Assembly: GCF_900113255.1 (NCBI RefSeq)
Contig: NZ_FOOR01000007.1
Coordinates: 149,181 to 213,180 of the forward strand
Length of the DNA stretch: 64,000 bases
Source: Novosphingobium sp. CF614
Lineage (GTDB): Bacteria; Pseudomonadota; Alphaproteobacteria; Sphingomonadales; Sphingomonadaceae
Reading direction: 5' to 3'
Each line of letters begins with the position of its first letter. The stretch's first letter is position 1. The position numbers and the translations under genes are program-made. The notes below the pieces were generated by a model. It had not been told where the DNA came from. It worked only from the letters and a program-made list of their open reading frames with translations, and made no database searches. Below are positions 17,037-26,562 of this stretch, piece after piece.

Positions 17037-19196
17037 ATGACGATTTGGAATTCCGCAGTTCATGCTTCCCTGTTGGCCGGAACGGCGCTGCTGGCATTTC
17101 CCGGCACGGCCCTGGCAGACGAGGCCGCGGACGAGGCCGCCACGGGTGATGCGATCACGGTCGTCGGCCAGCGCCAGCAATATCGCGGCGACGTTCCGCT
17201 CAGAGAGATCCCGCAGTCGGTCCAGGAAATCAATGGCGAGATGCTCAAGGATCTCAACATCACCCGCCTCGACACCGCGCTCGATCTTGCCAGCGGCATC
17301 GCCCGTCAGAACAACTTCGGCGGCCTGTGGGATGCCTTCGCGGTGCGCGGCTTCGCGGGCGACGAGAATTTCCCGAGCGGCTTCCTGGTCAACGGCTTCA
17401 ACGGCGGGCGCGGCTACGGCGGTCCGCGCGATGCCTCGAACATCGAGCGGATCGAGATCCTCAAGGGACCGAACGGCGCCGTGTTCGGGCGCGGCGAGCC
17501 CGGCGGCACGGTGAACATCATCACCAGGAAGGCCACGCTCGACAACACTTTCGGCAGCTTCTCGGCCTCGGCCGGCAGCTTCGATACCTACCGCGTCGAA
17601 GGCGACTACAACCTCGCCCTGTCGGACAAGCTGGCGGTGCGCCTGAACGGCGCCGCGCAGGACGCCGGCAGCTTCCGCGACACGATCGAATCGAACAAGA
17701 TCGTGGCTTCGCCCTCGGTGCTGTTCCAGCCCACGTCCTCGACCAGTCTCAGCTACGAGATGGAGTACGTCGACCAGGAAGTGCCGTTCGATCGCGGCGT
17801 CGTGGCCATCGACGGCGTACTGGGCCGGATCCCGCGCTCGACCTTCCTCGGCGAACCGGGCGACGGGCCGATCAAGGTCAAGGTGCTTGGCCACCAGGTC
17901 CAGTTGCAGCAGGAACTTGCGAAGGACTGGGTCTTCCTCGCCGGCTTCGGCTATCGCGACACCAGCTTCGGGGGCTATTCGACCGAGGCGGAGCTTTCCG
18001 GCGGCCGCCAGACGCTGGAAGAGACCGGCAACTATCTTTCCCGCCAGCGCCGCTTCCGCGACTACGACACCACCAACATGGTGTTCCGTGGCGAGGTTTC
18101 CGGCAAGCTTTACACAGGGCCTTTCACGCACCACGTACTGGTCGGCGCCGATTGGGACCGGTTCGAGATCAACCTGCTGCAGCAGCGCTTCCGGCCCGGC
18201 AGCTATACCGCCGGTTCGGCGATCACCGCCAGCAACAACGCGATCGACATCTTCGATCCGGTCTATGGCCAGATGCCGACGCCGAACGTGACGATCACGA
18301 ATTCAAAGGAAGTCCAGAAATCCTGGGGCATCTACTTCCAGGACCAGATCGACATCACCGATCATTTCAAGATCCGCGTCGGCGGGCGCTATGACCACTT
18401 CCGCCAGAACGTCGACAACCATCTGGCCACTGTCAACCCGATCACCATCAACGTTCGCAAGCGCTTCAGCCCCACGGCGGGCGCCCTCTATGAACTGACC
18501 GACACGCTCAGCATCTACGCCGGCTATGGCACGGGCTTCCGGCCGAACAGCGGCCTCGATGCTGACGGCAACACGTTCTCGCCGGAAACCAGCAAGTCCT
18601 ATGAAGCAGGGCTGCGCTTCGTCTCGCCCGACAATGCCATCTCGGCGACGCTTGCCGCGTTCACGATGAAGAAGAACAACATCCTCACCATGAACCCGAA
18701 CAACGCGAACTTCTCGATCGCGGCGGGATCGGCGCGGAGCAAGGGCATAGAGGCGGACGTGAACGCAAGGCTGCCGGGCGGTTTCAACGTCATCGGCACT
18801 TATGCCTATACCGATGCCTATTGGACCACCGCCTCCCAGGACATGAGCTTCGGCCTCACCATTCTTCCGGGCGATTCGCTCATCAACATCCCCAAGCACG
18901 CGGCCAACCTGCTCGTGACCAAGGAATTCGACCTGGGCGATGCCGGCGTGGTGACGATCGGCAGCGGCGTCAACTACGTCGGCAAGCGGCTGGGCGAAAC
19001 CGGGGTGGATTTCCACCTGCCGGACTACACCCTGGTCCGCGCTATGGCCAGCTACGCGCCAAGCGAGAGCGTCAAGCTCAGCCTCGATGCCACCAACTTG
19101 TTCAACGTGACGTACTACCCGGCTTCCTATCACCGTTACTGGGTGACGCCCGGTACGCCGCGCGCGGTCACTTTCCGGGTTGACTTCTCCTTCTGA
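17037..19196 (+). CDS. TonB-dependent receptor (siderophore-receptor type)
   Basis: An outer-membrane active transporter of 719 residues. It has a signal peptide (residues 1-27, ending GTALA), a TonB-box-like DAITVVGQR, a plug domain (REIPQSVQEINGEML, then RIEILKGPNGAVFGRGEPGGTVNI) and a beta-barrel ending in the aromatic FRVDFSF. The PQSV and GPNGAVFGRGEPGG features are typical of siderophore-class receptors. ATG 17037 has GAGGGG 7 bases upstream. It precedes the uptake/catabolic genes, so it probably moves their substrate across the outer membrane. Confidence 0.92.
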   Translation: MTIWNSAVHASLLAGTALLAFPGTALADEAADEAATGDAITVVGQRQQYRGDVPLREIPQSVQEINGEMLKDLNITRLDTALDLASGIARQNNFGGLWDAFAVRGFAGDENFPSGFLVNGFNGGRGYGGPRDASNIERIEILKGPNGAVFGRGEPGGTVNIITRKATLDNTFGSFSASAGSFDTYRVEGDYNLALSDKLAVRLNGAAQDAGSFRDTIESNKIVASPSVLFQPTSSTSLSYEMEYVDQEVPFDRGVVAIDGVLGRIPRSTFLGEPGDGPIKVKVLGHQVQLQQELAKDWVFLAGFGYRDTSFGGYSTEAELSGGRQTLEETGNYLSRQRRFRDYDTTNMVFRGEVSGKLYTGPFTHHVLVGADWDRFEINLLQQRFRPGSYTAGSAITASNNAIDIFDPVYGQMPTPNVTITNSKEVQKSWGIYFQDQIDITDHFKIRVGGRYDHFRQNVDNHLATVNPITINVRKRFSPTAGALYELTDTLSIYAGYGTGFRPNSGLDADGNTFSPETSKSYEAGLRFVSPDNAISATLAAFTMKKNNILTMNPNNANFSIAAGSARSKGIEADVNARLPGGFNVIGTYAYTDAYWTTASQDMSFGLTILPGDSLINIPKHAANLLVTKEFDLGDAGVVTIGSGVNYVGKRLGETGVDFHLPDYTLVRAMASYAPSESVKLSLDATNLFNVTYYPASYHRYWVTPGTPRAVTFRVDFSF

Positions 19197-19276
19197 GAAC
19201 GGCCTCCCAGCGCATGTCCGCCGCTCCCCGTCCAGCGGGGAGCGGCGGCGGCAAACCATCTTTCGGGAGCGGAACG

Positions 19277-20206
19277 ATGACCGCGATCCTCCATTGCGGC
19301 GATGAAGCGCGCGGCGCGCTGTGGCGTGAAATCTTCGCCCGGGAACTGCCGGAAGTGGAATTCCGCTGCTGGCCCGACCTGGAGGAGGCCGGGGATATCC
19401 GCTTCCTCGTCGCCTGGACGCTCACGCCCGAACTGATCGCGAGCCTGCCCAGGCTGGAGATCCTGTTCAGCATCGGCGCGGGCGTCGACCAGCTCGACCT
19501 CGGCATCGTTCCCCCGCATGTGCGGGTGGTGCGGATGATCGAGCCGGGCATCACCACCACCATGGCGCAGTACGTGGTCATGGCGGTGCTCGCGCTGCAC
19601 CGCGACCTGCCGTTCTACCTGGCCGAGCAACGCGCCGGCCGCTGGACTCCGCGCGACGTGCTGCTGTGCTCCGAACGAAGCGTCGGCTTCCTGGGGCTTG
19701 GCGAGCTGGCGCGCGCCTCGTTGACCGCGCTGGCACCGCTGGGCTTTCGCCTGCTCGGCTGGAGCCGCGGCGGCGGCGAGATCGACGGAGTGGAATGCCA
19801 TGCCGGCGCCGGCGGCCTCGATCCGTTCCTGGCCCAGTGCGACATCCTTGTCTGCCTGCTGCCGCTGACCGACGAAACGCGCGGCATCCTGTGCCGCGAC
19901 TTGTTCGACCGCCTTCCGCGCGGGGCCGCCATCGTCAACGCCGCGCGCGGCGGCCACCTGGTCCAGGAAGACCTCCGCGCGGCGCTGGACGAAGGCCAGC
20001 TCTCGGCCGCCTTCCTCGACGTGGCCGACCCGGAGCCGCTGCCGGAGGGCCATCCATTCCATTCGCATCCCGCGATTTTCCTGACCCCGCACATCGCTGG
20101 CGTGACCCGCCGGGAAACCGCCGTGCATTCGCTGATCGCCAATCTCCGGCATGTCCTGGCCGGCCGGCAACCCGAAGGAGAAATCGATCGCCGGCGCGGC
20201 TACTGA
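19277..20206 (+). CDS. D-isomer 2-hydroxyacid dehydrogenase (GhrA-like)
   Basis: A 309-residue NAD(P)-dependent 2-hydroxyacid dehydrogenase, closest in layout to glyoxylate/hydroxypyruvate reductase A. It has the dinucleotide loop GFLGLGELARA, the catalytic Arg in NAARGGHLV, Glu in DVADPEPLP and His in TPHIAGV. ATG 19277 is preceded by GGGAG; the longer frame upstream is discarded. It lies 80 bases after the receptor gene and may reduce a 2-oxoacid produced by the pathway. Confidence 0.87.
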   Translation: MTAILHCGDEARGALWREIFARELPEVEFRCWPDLEEAGDIRFLVAWTLTPELIASLPRLEILFSIGAGVDQLDLGIVPPHVRVVRMIEPGITTTMAQYVVMAVLALHRDLPFYLAEQRAGRWTPRDVLLCSERSVGFLGLGELARASLTALAPLGFRLLGWSRGGGEIDGVECHAGAGGLDPFLAQCDILVCLLPLTDETRGILCRDLFDRLPRGAAIVNAARGGHLVQEDLRAALDEGQLSAAFLDVADPEPLPEGHPFHSHPAIFLTPHIAGVTRRETAVHSLIANLRHVLAGRQPEGEIDRRRGY

Positions 20207-20358
20207 CCGGCGGCATGCTATGCCGAATGGGCGAATGCAAAACCGCAATGACCCCCACTTGGCCCACGCAATCGGAAACAAGTAGCGCGCGGGCGGTGGC
20301 CTTATGCACAGTGAGAAGCGCGGCGGCAGTGGCCCGCGCATGAGGATCCAGTGACGAC

Positions 20359-21051
20359 ATGACCAGCGCCAGTCCCGTCTTCGTTCCCCCGTTCCGGCCC
20401 GCGTACATCAGCTTCGACTGCTACGGCACGCTGATCCGCTTCCGCATGTCGGAAATGGCCCGGGAATTCTTCGCCGACCGTATCGCGCCCGAAGCCATGG
20501 ACCGTATGTGCCAGGTCTTCTCGACCTACCGCTTCGACGAGACCATGGGCCCATGGCAGCCCTATCGCGAGCTGATCCGCAATGCCGTACGCCGCACCGC
20601 GCGGAAGTTCGGCGTCGAGTACCGCGAGGCGGACGCCGACGCGATCTACGAAGCGGTGCCGACCTGGGGCCCCCACGCGGACGTGCCGGGGGGCCTTGTC
20701 CGGATCGCCGACAAGATCCCGCTCGTCATCCTCTCCAATGCGATGAACGAGCAGATCCCGCACAATGTCGCGCTGCTGGGGGCGCCGTTCCACCGCGTCT
20801 ATACCGCCGAGAGCGCGCAGGCCTACAAGCCGCGCATGCAGGCGTTCGAATACATGTTCGACCAGCTCGGCTGCGGGCCGGAAGTGATGATGCACGTCTC
20901 CTCCAGCTTCCGCTACGACCAGAACACCGCCACCGATCTCGGCTTCGGCTGCCGCGTCTTCGTCGGTCGCGGCCACGAGCCGTCGAACGCCAGCTATCGC
21001 GACGTCGAGATTCCGCACATCGGCTGCCTGCCGGCCGTGGTCGGCCTCTGA
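20359..21051 (+). CDS. Haloacid dehalogenase type II-like HAD hydrolase
   Basis: A 230-residue HAD-superfamily hydrolase resembling L-2-haloacid dehalogenases. Motif I is SFDCYGTLI with the nucleophilic Asp, motif II is VILSNAM, the lysine is in AYKPRMQAF, and motif III is replaced by the SSSFRYDQNTATDLGF pattern seen in type II dehalogenases. Activity on a halogenated acid or a phosphate ester cannot be decided. Its stop is followed immediately by the GTG of the ABC solute-binding protein, so they are one operon. Confidence 0.82.
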   Translation: MTSASPVFVPPFRPAYISFDCYGTLIRFRMSEMAREFFADRIAPEAMDRMCQVFSTYRFDETMGPWQPYRELIRNAVRRTARKFGVEYREADADAIYEAVPTWGPHADVPGGLVRIADKIPLVILSNAMNEQIPHNVALLGAPFHRVYTAESAQAYKPRMQAFEYMFDQLGCGPEVMMHVSSSFRYDQNTATDLGFGCRVFVGRGHEPSNASYRDVEIPHIGCLPAVVGL

Positions 21052-22599
21052 GTGCCGATCGGGCGCGACCTTTCCCGGCGCGGGCTGATCGGCACCGGCC
21101 TGGCGGGGGTGGGCCTGCTTGCCCTGGGTGGATGCGGCGGCGGCGAGAAACCCGCCCGTCCGCAGCGCGGCGGCAGCATCCGCGTCGCCACGCAGGCCGC
21201 CTCCACGGCGGATACCCTGGACCCGGCCAAGGGCGCGATGGCCACCGACTACACGCGCCATTTCATGCTCTACAACGGGCTGACCTGCATCGAGGACGAG
21301 AGCCTGGTTCCGCGCCCCTCGCTCGCCCGTGCGTTCGAGAGCGCCGATCGCATCACCTGGCACTTCGACCTCCAGCGCGGGGTGCGCTTCCATGACGGGG
21401 CCGAGCTGACCGCACGCGATGTCGTGTTCTCGCTCCTGCGGCACAAGGATCCGGCGGTCGGCTCGAAGATGGCGGCCATCGCCCGGCAGTTCGCCGAAGT
21501 GCGCGCCGATGGCCGCTATGGCGTGATCCTGCGGCTGACCGGCGCCAACGCGGACCTGCCGACGATCCTGGCCCAGTCCCATTTCCTGATCGTGCGCGCC
21601 GGCCAGCCCGCGCCCGACGGCACCGGCACCGGCGCCTTCACGCTCGCGGAGTTCCAACCCGGCGTGCGTACCGTGGCCCTGCGCAACCCGGACTACTGGA
21701 TTCCCGGCCGTCCCCGCCTCGAACGCGTCGAGCTGATCGCGATCCCCGACGAGGTCGGCCGGGTCAATGCGCTGCTTTCGGGCGATGTCCAGCTCTGCAA
21801 TGCGATCAACCCGCGATCGACCCGCCGCGTCGAGGCCGATCCGGGCTATGCGGTGATGGCCACGCCTTCCTCGCTCTTCACCGATCTCATCATGCGCCAG
21901 GACCAATTGCCCAGCGGCAATCCCGATTTCGTCCAGGCGATCAAGCTGATGATCGACCGGCCGCTGGTGAAGCGCGCCCTGTTCCGCAACTATGCGACGA
22001 TCGCCAACGACCAGCCGATCGCGCCGTTCCAGCCCTATTTCAACCCGGACGTGCCGCAGACCGTGCTCGATCTCGACAAGGCCCGCTGGCACGTGCGGCG
22101 CGCCGGGCTGACCGGCGTGCGCATGCCGATCTTCGCCGCCACCGCCGCGGTGGGCGCGGTCGACCTGGCCTCGATCCTCCAGGAATACGGTTCGAAGGTC
22201 GGCCTCGATTTCGCGGTCAACCGCGTGCCCGCCGATGGATACTGGTCGACGCACTGGATGCGCCACCCCCTGACTTTCGGAAACTGCAACCCGCGCCCGA
22301 CCGCCGATCTCATCTTCAGCCTGTTCTTCCAGTCGAGCGCGGAGTGGAACGAAAGCGGCTGGCGCAACGAGCGCTTCGACCGCCTGCTGGTGGAAGCACG
22401 CGGCGAAGCGGACGAGGCGCGGCGCGGCGAACTCTACGGCGAGATGCAGCGCATCGTCCACGACAAGTGCGGCGTCGCCATTCCCGTCTTCATCAGCCTC
22501 GTGGACGGCCACGATCGCCGCCTGAAGGGCCTGCGCCCGATCCCGCTGGGAGCCTTCATGGGCTATCGCTTCGCCGAATACGCATGGTGGGACGGCTGA
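21052..22599 (+). CDS. ABC transporter solute-binding protein, peptide/nickel (family 5), Tat lipoprotein
   Basis: A 515-residue periplasmic solute-binding protein of the dipeptide/oligopeptide/nickel class (SBP family 5). It has a twin-arginine motif (LSRRGLIG, residues 7-14) and a lipobox ending at about Cys28 (LALGGC), so it looks like a Tat-exported lipoprotein. The family-typical ITWHFDLQRGVRFHDGAELTA and TGAFTLAEF segments are present. The GTG start directly abuts the previous stop. It delivers its ligand to the following permeases. The ligand cannot be inferred from sequence alone. Confidence 0.88.
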   Translation: MPIGRDLSRRGLIGTGLAGVGLLALGGCGGGEKPARPQRGGSIRVATQAASTADTLDPAKGAMATDYTRHFMLYNGLTCIEDESLVPRPSLARAFESADRITWHFDLQRGVRFHDGAELTARDVVFSLLRHKDPAVGSKMAAIARQFAEVRADGRYGVILRLTGANADLPTILAQSHFLIVRAGQPAPDGTGTGAFTLAEFQPGVRTVALRNPDYWIPGRPRLERVELIAIPDEVGRVNALLSGDVQLCNAINPRSTRRVEADPGYAVMATPSSLFTDLIMRQDQLPSGNPDFVQAIKLMIDRPLVKRALFRNYATIANDQPIAPFQPYFNPDVPQTVLDLDKARWHVRRAGLTGVRMPIFAATAAVGAVDLASILQEYGSKVGLDFAVNRVPADGYWSTHWMRHPLTFGNCNPRPTADLIFSLFFQSSAEWNESGWRNERFDRLLVEARGEADEARRGELYGEMQRIVHDKCGVAIPVFISLVDGHDRRLKGLRPIPLGAFMGYRFAEYAWWDG

Positions 22600-23579
22600 T
22601 GGCCGGCGCCGCGTCGCATCGCTCGACCTTGGGCAATATCGCGCCGCTGATCGCCAGGCGGGCGCTGTCCTCGCTGCTGACGCTGTTCCTCGTTTCAGTG
22701 GTGATCTTCACCGTCAGCGGCCTGCTGCCGGGAGACGCCGCGCAGGAAGCCCTCGGCCAAAGCGCGACGCGGGAACAAGTCATCGCCCTGCGGCACGAGA
22801 TGGGCCTCGATCGCCCGGCTCCCGTGCGCTACATGGACTGGCTCGGCAGCATCGCGCGCGGCGATCCGGGCATGTCCTATGTCGCCAACATGCCGGTCAG
22901 CCGGATCATTTCGGACCGCCTGCCCAACACGCTGACGCTGGCCGGGATCACCGCCGTGGTCTCGGTGATACTGGCCCTGGCGATCGGCGTCGGCAGCGCC
23001 GTCAACCGGGGCGGCAAGCTCGACAGCATGCTCAACGTCGTCACGCTGTCGCTGGTGGCCATGCCCGAATTCCTGATCGCGACGCTTGGCGTCATGATCT
23101 TCTCCGTCAAGCTGCTGTGGCTGCCCTCGATCGCGCTGGTCACGCCCGATGCGAGCTGGAGCGAAACGCTGCGCTCCTATGCCCTGCCAGTGTTCTCGCT
23201 GACGTGCGTGGTCGTCGCCCAGATGGCGCGCATGACCCGCGCCGCCGTCGCCGACCAGCTCGACCGGCCTTACGTCGAGATGGCGCGGCTCAAGGGCGTG
23301 CCCTTCTCGCGCATCGTGCTGTTCCACGTCATGCCCAATGCGGTGGGGCCGGTGGTCAACGCCATGGCGCTTTCGCTGTCCTACCTCATGGGCGGGGCGA
23401 TCATCGTCGAGACGATCTTCAATTTTCCAGGCCTCGCCAGCCTGATGGTCAATGCCGTGACCAGCCGCGACATGCCCCTGCTGCAATCCTGCGCGATGAT
23501 CTTCTGCGCCACCTACCTTGCCCTGATGCTGGTGGCGGACGTGATCGCCATTCTCGCCAATCCGAGGCTGCGGGCATGA
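22599..23579 (+). CDS. ABC transporter permease, DppB-like
   Basis: A 326-residue inner-membrane permease of the DppB/OppB type. It has the N-terminal membrane helix (LSSLLTLFLVSVVIFTVSGL), the PGDAA element, about six membrane segments and the EAA-loop equivalent (YVEMARLKGVPFSRIVLFHV). Its ATG overlaps the stop of the solute-binding protein, indicating coupled translation. It forms the importer with the next two genes. Confidence 0.92.
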   Translation: MAGAASHRSTLGNIAPLIARRALSSLLTLFLVSVVIFTVSGLLPGDAAQEALGQSATREQVIALRHEMGLDRPAPVRYMDWLGSIARGDPGMSYVANMPVSRIISDRLPNTLTLAGITAVVSVILALAIGVGSAVNRGGKLDSMLNVVTLSLVAMPEFLIATLGVMIFSVKLLWLPSIALVTPDASWSETLRSYALPVFSLTCVVVAQMARMTRAAVADQLDRPYVEMARLKGVPFSRIVLFHVMPNAVGPVVNAMALSLSYLMGGAIIVETIFNFPGLASLMVNAVTSRDMPLLQSCAMIFCATYLALMLVADVIAILANPRLRA

Positions 23580-24400
23580 GCGGGAAGATCGCCCAGACCT
23601 TGCGAACGCTGCCGATATCCGGCCGCATCGGCCTGGGGCTGGTGCTGTTCTGGCTCGCGGTCGCGCTTGCCGGACCGTCGCTGGCGCCGTATCCGGTAGG
23701 CGCCTTCGTGGATCGGGACGTGTTCAGCGGCGCCTCGGCGCGGTTCTGGCTGGGCAGTGACTATCTCGGCCGCGACGTGCTCAGCCGCCTGCTCTGGGGC
23801 TCGCGCTATACGGTGCTCCTGGCGCTGGGCGCGGCCCTGCTGGCGGTGGCGACGGGCACATCGCTGGCCCTCGTCGCGGCGGTCCGTGGCGGTTGGACCG
23901 ACGAGATCATCTCGCGCACGATGGATACGCTGATCTCGATTCCCTCGAAGATCTTCGCGCTGGTCCTTGTCGCCGCCTTCGGTTCCTCGCTGTCGCTGCT
24001 GCTGCTCATTGCCGCCTTCACTTACGTTCCCGGCAATTTCCGCATCGCCCGCGCGCTGGCGATGAACCTCGTCGCGCTAGACTTCGTGCAGGTGGCGCGC
24101 GCCCGCGGCGAAAGGGCCTTCCATATCGCCCTGCGCGAAGTGCTGCCCAACATGATCCACCCGCTGCTGGCCGACATGGGCCTGCGCTTCGTCTTCGTCG
24201 TCCTGCTGCTCTCGGGCCTCAGCTTTCTCGGGCTCGGCGTGCAACCCCCGCACGCGGACCTCGGCTCCCTGGTGCGCGAGAACATTTCCGGCATCACCGA
24301 GGGGGCACTCGCCATCATCGCCCCGGCGCTCGCCATCGCCACGCTGACGGTGGGGGCGAACCTGCTCATCGACGCGCTCAAGCCCGGAGCAAAGGGATGA
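23576..24400 (+). CDS. ABC transporter permease, DppC-like
   Basis: A 274-residue second permease, DppC/OppC type, with the hallmark HxLGTD-like WLGSDYLGRDVLSRLLWGSR near residue 60, about six membrane helices and the EAA loop (FVQVARARGERAFHIALREVLPN). It overlaps the previous gene by 4 bases (ATGA) and the ATPase gene by 4 bases, so the importer is tightly coupled. Confidence 0.93.
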   Translation: MSGKIAQTLRTLPISGRIGLGLVLFWLAVALAGPSLAPYPVGAFVDRDVFSGASARFWLGSDYLGRDVLSRLLWGSRYTVLLALGAALLAVATGTSLALVAAVRGGWTDEIISRTMDTLISIPSKIFALVLVAAFGSSLSLLLLIAAFTYVPGNFRIARALAMNLVALDFVQVARARGERAFHIALREVLPNMIHPLLADMGLRFVFVVLLLSGLSFLGLGVQPPHADLGSLVRENISGITEGALAIIAPALAIATLTVGANLLIDALKPGAKG

Positions 24401-26232
24401 GCGAAGGTGGCGAAGGCGCGAACGGCGCGGCGATCGAAGTCCGCAACCTGGTCATCGACGTCGCCGGCCCGAACGGCGCCCGCAAGGCCATAGTCGAGGA
24501 TATCTCCTTCGCGATCCCCCCGGGCGAGGTCCTGGCCCTGATCGGCGAATCCGGCTCCGGCAAGACGACCATCGCGCTATCGATGATGGGCTATTCGCGC
24601 TTCGGCGCGCGCATCTCGGCCGACTGCATCCGCGTTGGCGATTTGCGCATCGATCGGTTCGGCGAAGACGCGCTGCGCACCGTGCGCGGACGCCGCATCG
24701 CCTATATCGCGCAGAGCGCGGCGGCGGCCTTCAATCCCTCGCGCCCGATCATGGCGCAAGTGATCGAGCCGCTGCTGGTCCACCGCCTGGCCGACCGGCG
24801 GACGGCCCAGGCCAGGGCCATCGAACTGTTCCGCGCCCTCGCCCTGCCCTCGCCGGAGATCATCGGCCAGCGATACCCGCACCAGGTGTCGGGCGGCCAG
24901 CTCCAGCGGCTCATGGCGGCCATGGCGCTCATCACCGATCCCGAGCTGGTCATTCTCGACGAGCCGACCACCGCGCTCGACGTGACGACCCAGGTCGAAG
25001 TTCTCCGTGCCTTCAAGGCGGCGATCGCGCGGAGCGGGGCCACCGCGATCTACGTCAGCCACGACCTCGCCGTCGTCGCCCAAGTCGCCGACCGCATCGC
25101 CGTGCTGAAGAATGGCCGGATGTGCGAGGAGGGACCGGCCGCGCAAGTGCTCGAATCCCCCGCCAGCGACTATACGCGCTCGCTGCTCGCCGCCGTCCGC
25201 CCGGCGGCCCGCCCGGCCTCGCAAACGGGCCGGGAAAAAGTCCTGGCCGTCTCCGGCCTTCACGCCGGATATGGCCGAGTGATCGACGGGATTCCCGCGA
25301 TCCCGGTCCTGCGCGACGTGAGCTTCGTCCTGCGGCGCGGGGCGACGCTGGGGATCATCGGGGAATCGGGTTCGGGCAAATCGACGCTCGCGCGCGTCAT
25401 CGCCGGCCTGCTGCCCGCCGCCGCAGGGGAAATCCTGCTGGAAGGGGAGCGCCTGCCCCCGGACATGGCGCGCCGCAGCCGGGAGCAGTTGCGGCGGGTC
25501 CAACTGGTGTTCCAGAACGCCGACACCGCCCTGAACCCCGCCCATACCGTCGGGCAGATACTTGCGCGCCCGCTGGCCTTCTTCCACCGCATGAAGGGTG
25601 CGGCCGCCGATACCCGGGTGGCCGAACTGCTGGACCTGATCCAGCTTCCGCGCGAGATCGGGGCGCGCCGCAGCACCGAGCTGTCGGGCGGCCAGAAGCA
25701 GCGGATCAACCTCGCCCGCGCCCTTGCCGCCGAACCCGACGTCCTGCTCTGCGACGAAGTGACGTCCGCGCTCGATACCGTGGTGGGGGCCGCCATCCTC
25801 GACCTCATCGACGGGCTGCGGCGCGAACTCGGGATCGCCACGGTCTTTATCAGCCACGACATATCGACCGTGAAGGCGTTCTGCGACGATATGCTCGTGC
25901 TCTATTCCGGCAATGCCGTGGAACAGGCGAGCCGGGCCGAATTCGCGGGCGATACCCGCCATCCCTATACGCGCCTGCTGATCGATTCGGTGCCGGAGAT
26001 GGACCGGGGCTGGCTCGCCCATCGCGCCGCCGTGGAGCGTGCCGCCCTGCCTGGCGCCGCGCTCGAGAACCCCCGGGGCGAAGCGCTGTGCCGCTTCCTG
26101 CCGCGCTGCCCGGTTGCCGTGGCCGGGACTTGCGATACCGTGCCCGTTCCCCTGCGCCAAGCCGGCAGCCACGCCGTCCTGTGCCATCGCACGCTGGCCG
26201 ATCTCGCTTCGGCGGGGATCATGGGAAACTGA
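24397..26232 (+). CDS. ABC transporter ATP-binding protein, two nucleotide-binding domains fused (DppD-DppF type)
   Basis: A 611-residue cytoplasmic ATPase that powers the importer. Two complete ABC domains occur in tandem: the first has Walker A GESGSGKTT, signature VSGGQLQ and Walker B VILDEP; the second has Walker A GESGSGKST, signature LSGGQKQ and Walker B LLCDEV. A Cys-containing tail (ALCRFLPRCPVAVAGTCDTV) matches the C-terminal oligopeptide/dipeptide ATPase motif. Most Dpp systems use two separate ATPases; here they are one chain. It overlaps the DppC-like gene. Confidence 0.93.
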   Translation: MSEGGEGANGAAIEVRNLVIDVAGPNGARKAIVEDISFAIPPGEVLALIGESGSGKTTIALSMMGYSRFGARISADCIRVGDLRIDRFGEDALRTVRGRRIAYIAQSAAAAFNPSRPIMAQVIEPLLVHRLADRRTAQARAIELFRALALPSPEIIGQRYPHQVSGGQLQRLMAAMALITDPELVILDEPTTALDVTTQVEVLRAFKAAIARSGATAIYVSHDLAVVAQVADRIAVLKNGRMCEEGPAAQVLESPASDYTRSLLAAVRPAARPASQTGREKVLAVSGLHAGYGRVIDGIPAIPVLRDVSFVLRRGATLGIIGESGSGKSTLARVIAGLLPAAAGEILLEGERLPPDMARRSREQLRRVQLVFQNADTALNPAHTVGQILARPLAFFHRMKGAAADTRVAELLDLIQLPREIGARRSTELSGGQKQRINLARALAAEPDVLLCDEVTSALDTVVGAAILDLIDGLRRELGIATVFISHDISTVKAFCDDMLVLYSGNAVEQASRAEFAGDTRHPYTRLLIDSVPEMDRGWLAHRAAVERAALPGAALENPRGEALCRFLPRCPVAVAGTCDTVPVPLRQAGSHAVLCHRTLADLASAGIMGN

Positions 26233-26301
26233 CCGGTCGGTCCGGAGATGCCATCGATAGCTGCGCAATATTGTTCCGAATGGTCTGGAAAACCAGCACC
26301 T

Positions 26302-26330
26302 CATGCCTCTACCTTGTCGATAGAGGGCAT
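26302..26330. terminator. Hairpin after the ABC importer operon
   Basis: An imperfect inverted repeat pairs ATGCCTCTA with TAGAGGGCAT around a 9-base loop, 70 bases after the ATPase stop. There is no strong T tract. It may mark the 3' end of the importer message. The remaining bases to 26562 are filled mainly by the family A repeat. Confidence 0.3.
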
Positions 26331-26332
26331 CT

Positions 26333-26510
26333 GAAACCAAGTCGCTTGAAGCAAGACTCAATCTTCTCCCTTCGTCGCCCGCGAGACGGCGAAGCCGCCG
26401 AAGCGATCCAGGGCGCCGTCGAACCGTTCTGGATTGCCGCGCCGCCTTCGGCGGCTCGCAATGACGAAGGGACGGGGAACACGAGTTCCGATCAACGAGA
26501 TTTGGTATGA
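26333..26510. repeat. Palindromic intergenic repeat, family A copy 2 (longest copy)
   Basis: This copy has both ends: it begins with a GAAACCAAG-type end and finishes in the opposite orientation with TTTGGTATG. Inside are CTTCGTCGCCCGCGAG, a GCCGCCGAAGCGATCCAG arm, and the mirrored CTCGCAATGACGAAGG, so the element is a large imperfect palindrome of about 180 bases. It fills the gap between the ABC operon and the GNAT gene. Confidence 0.75.
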
Positions 26511-26562
26511 AACCAACAGGCCCGGCGTCGGGACATCGCCGGATCATAACGGAGAAAGTCAG

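Noticed and set aside
20302..22512. Minus-strand open frame of 736 codons opposite the HAD and solute-binding protein genes
   Set aside because: The opposite strand carries unmistakable HAD and SBP motifs; the shadow protein has low-complexity Arg/His/Gly text.
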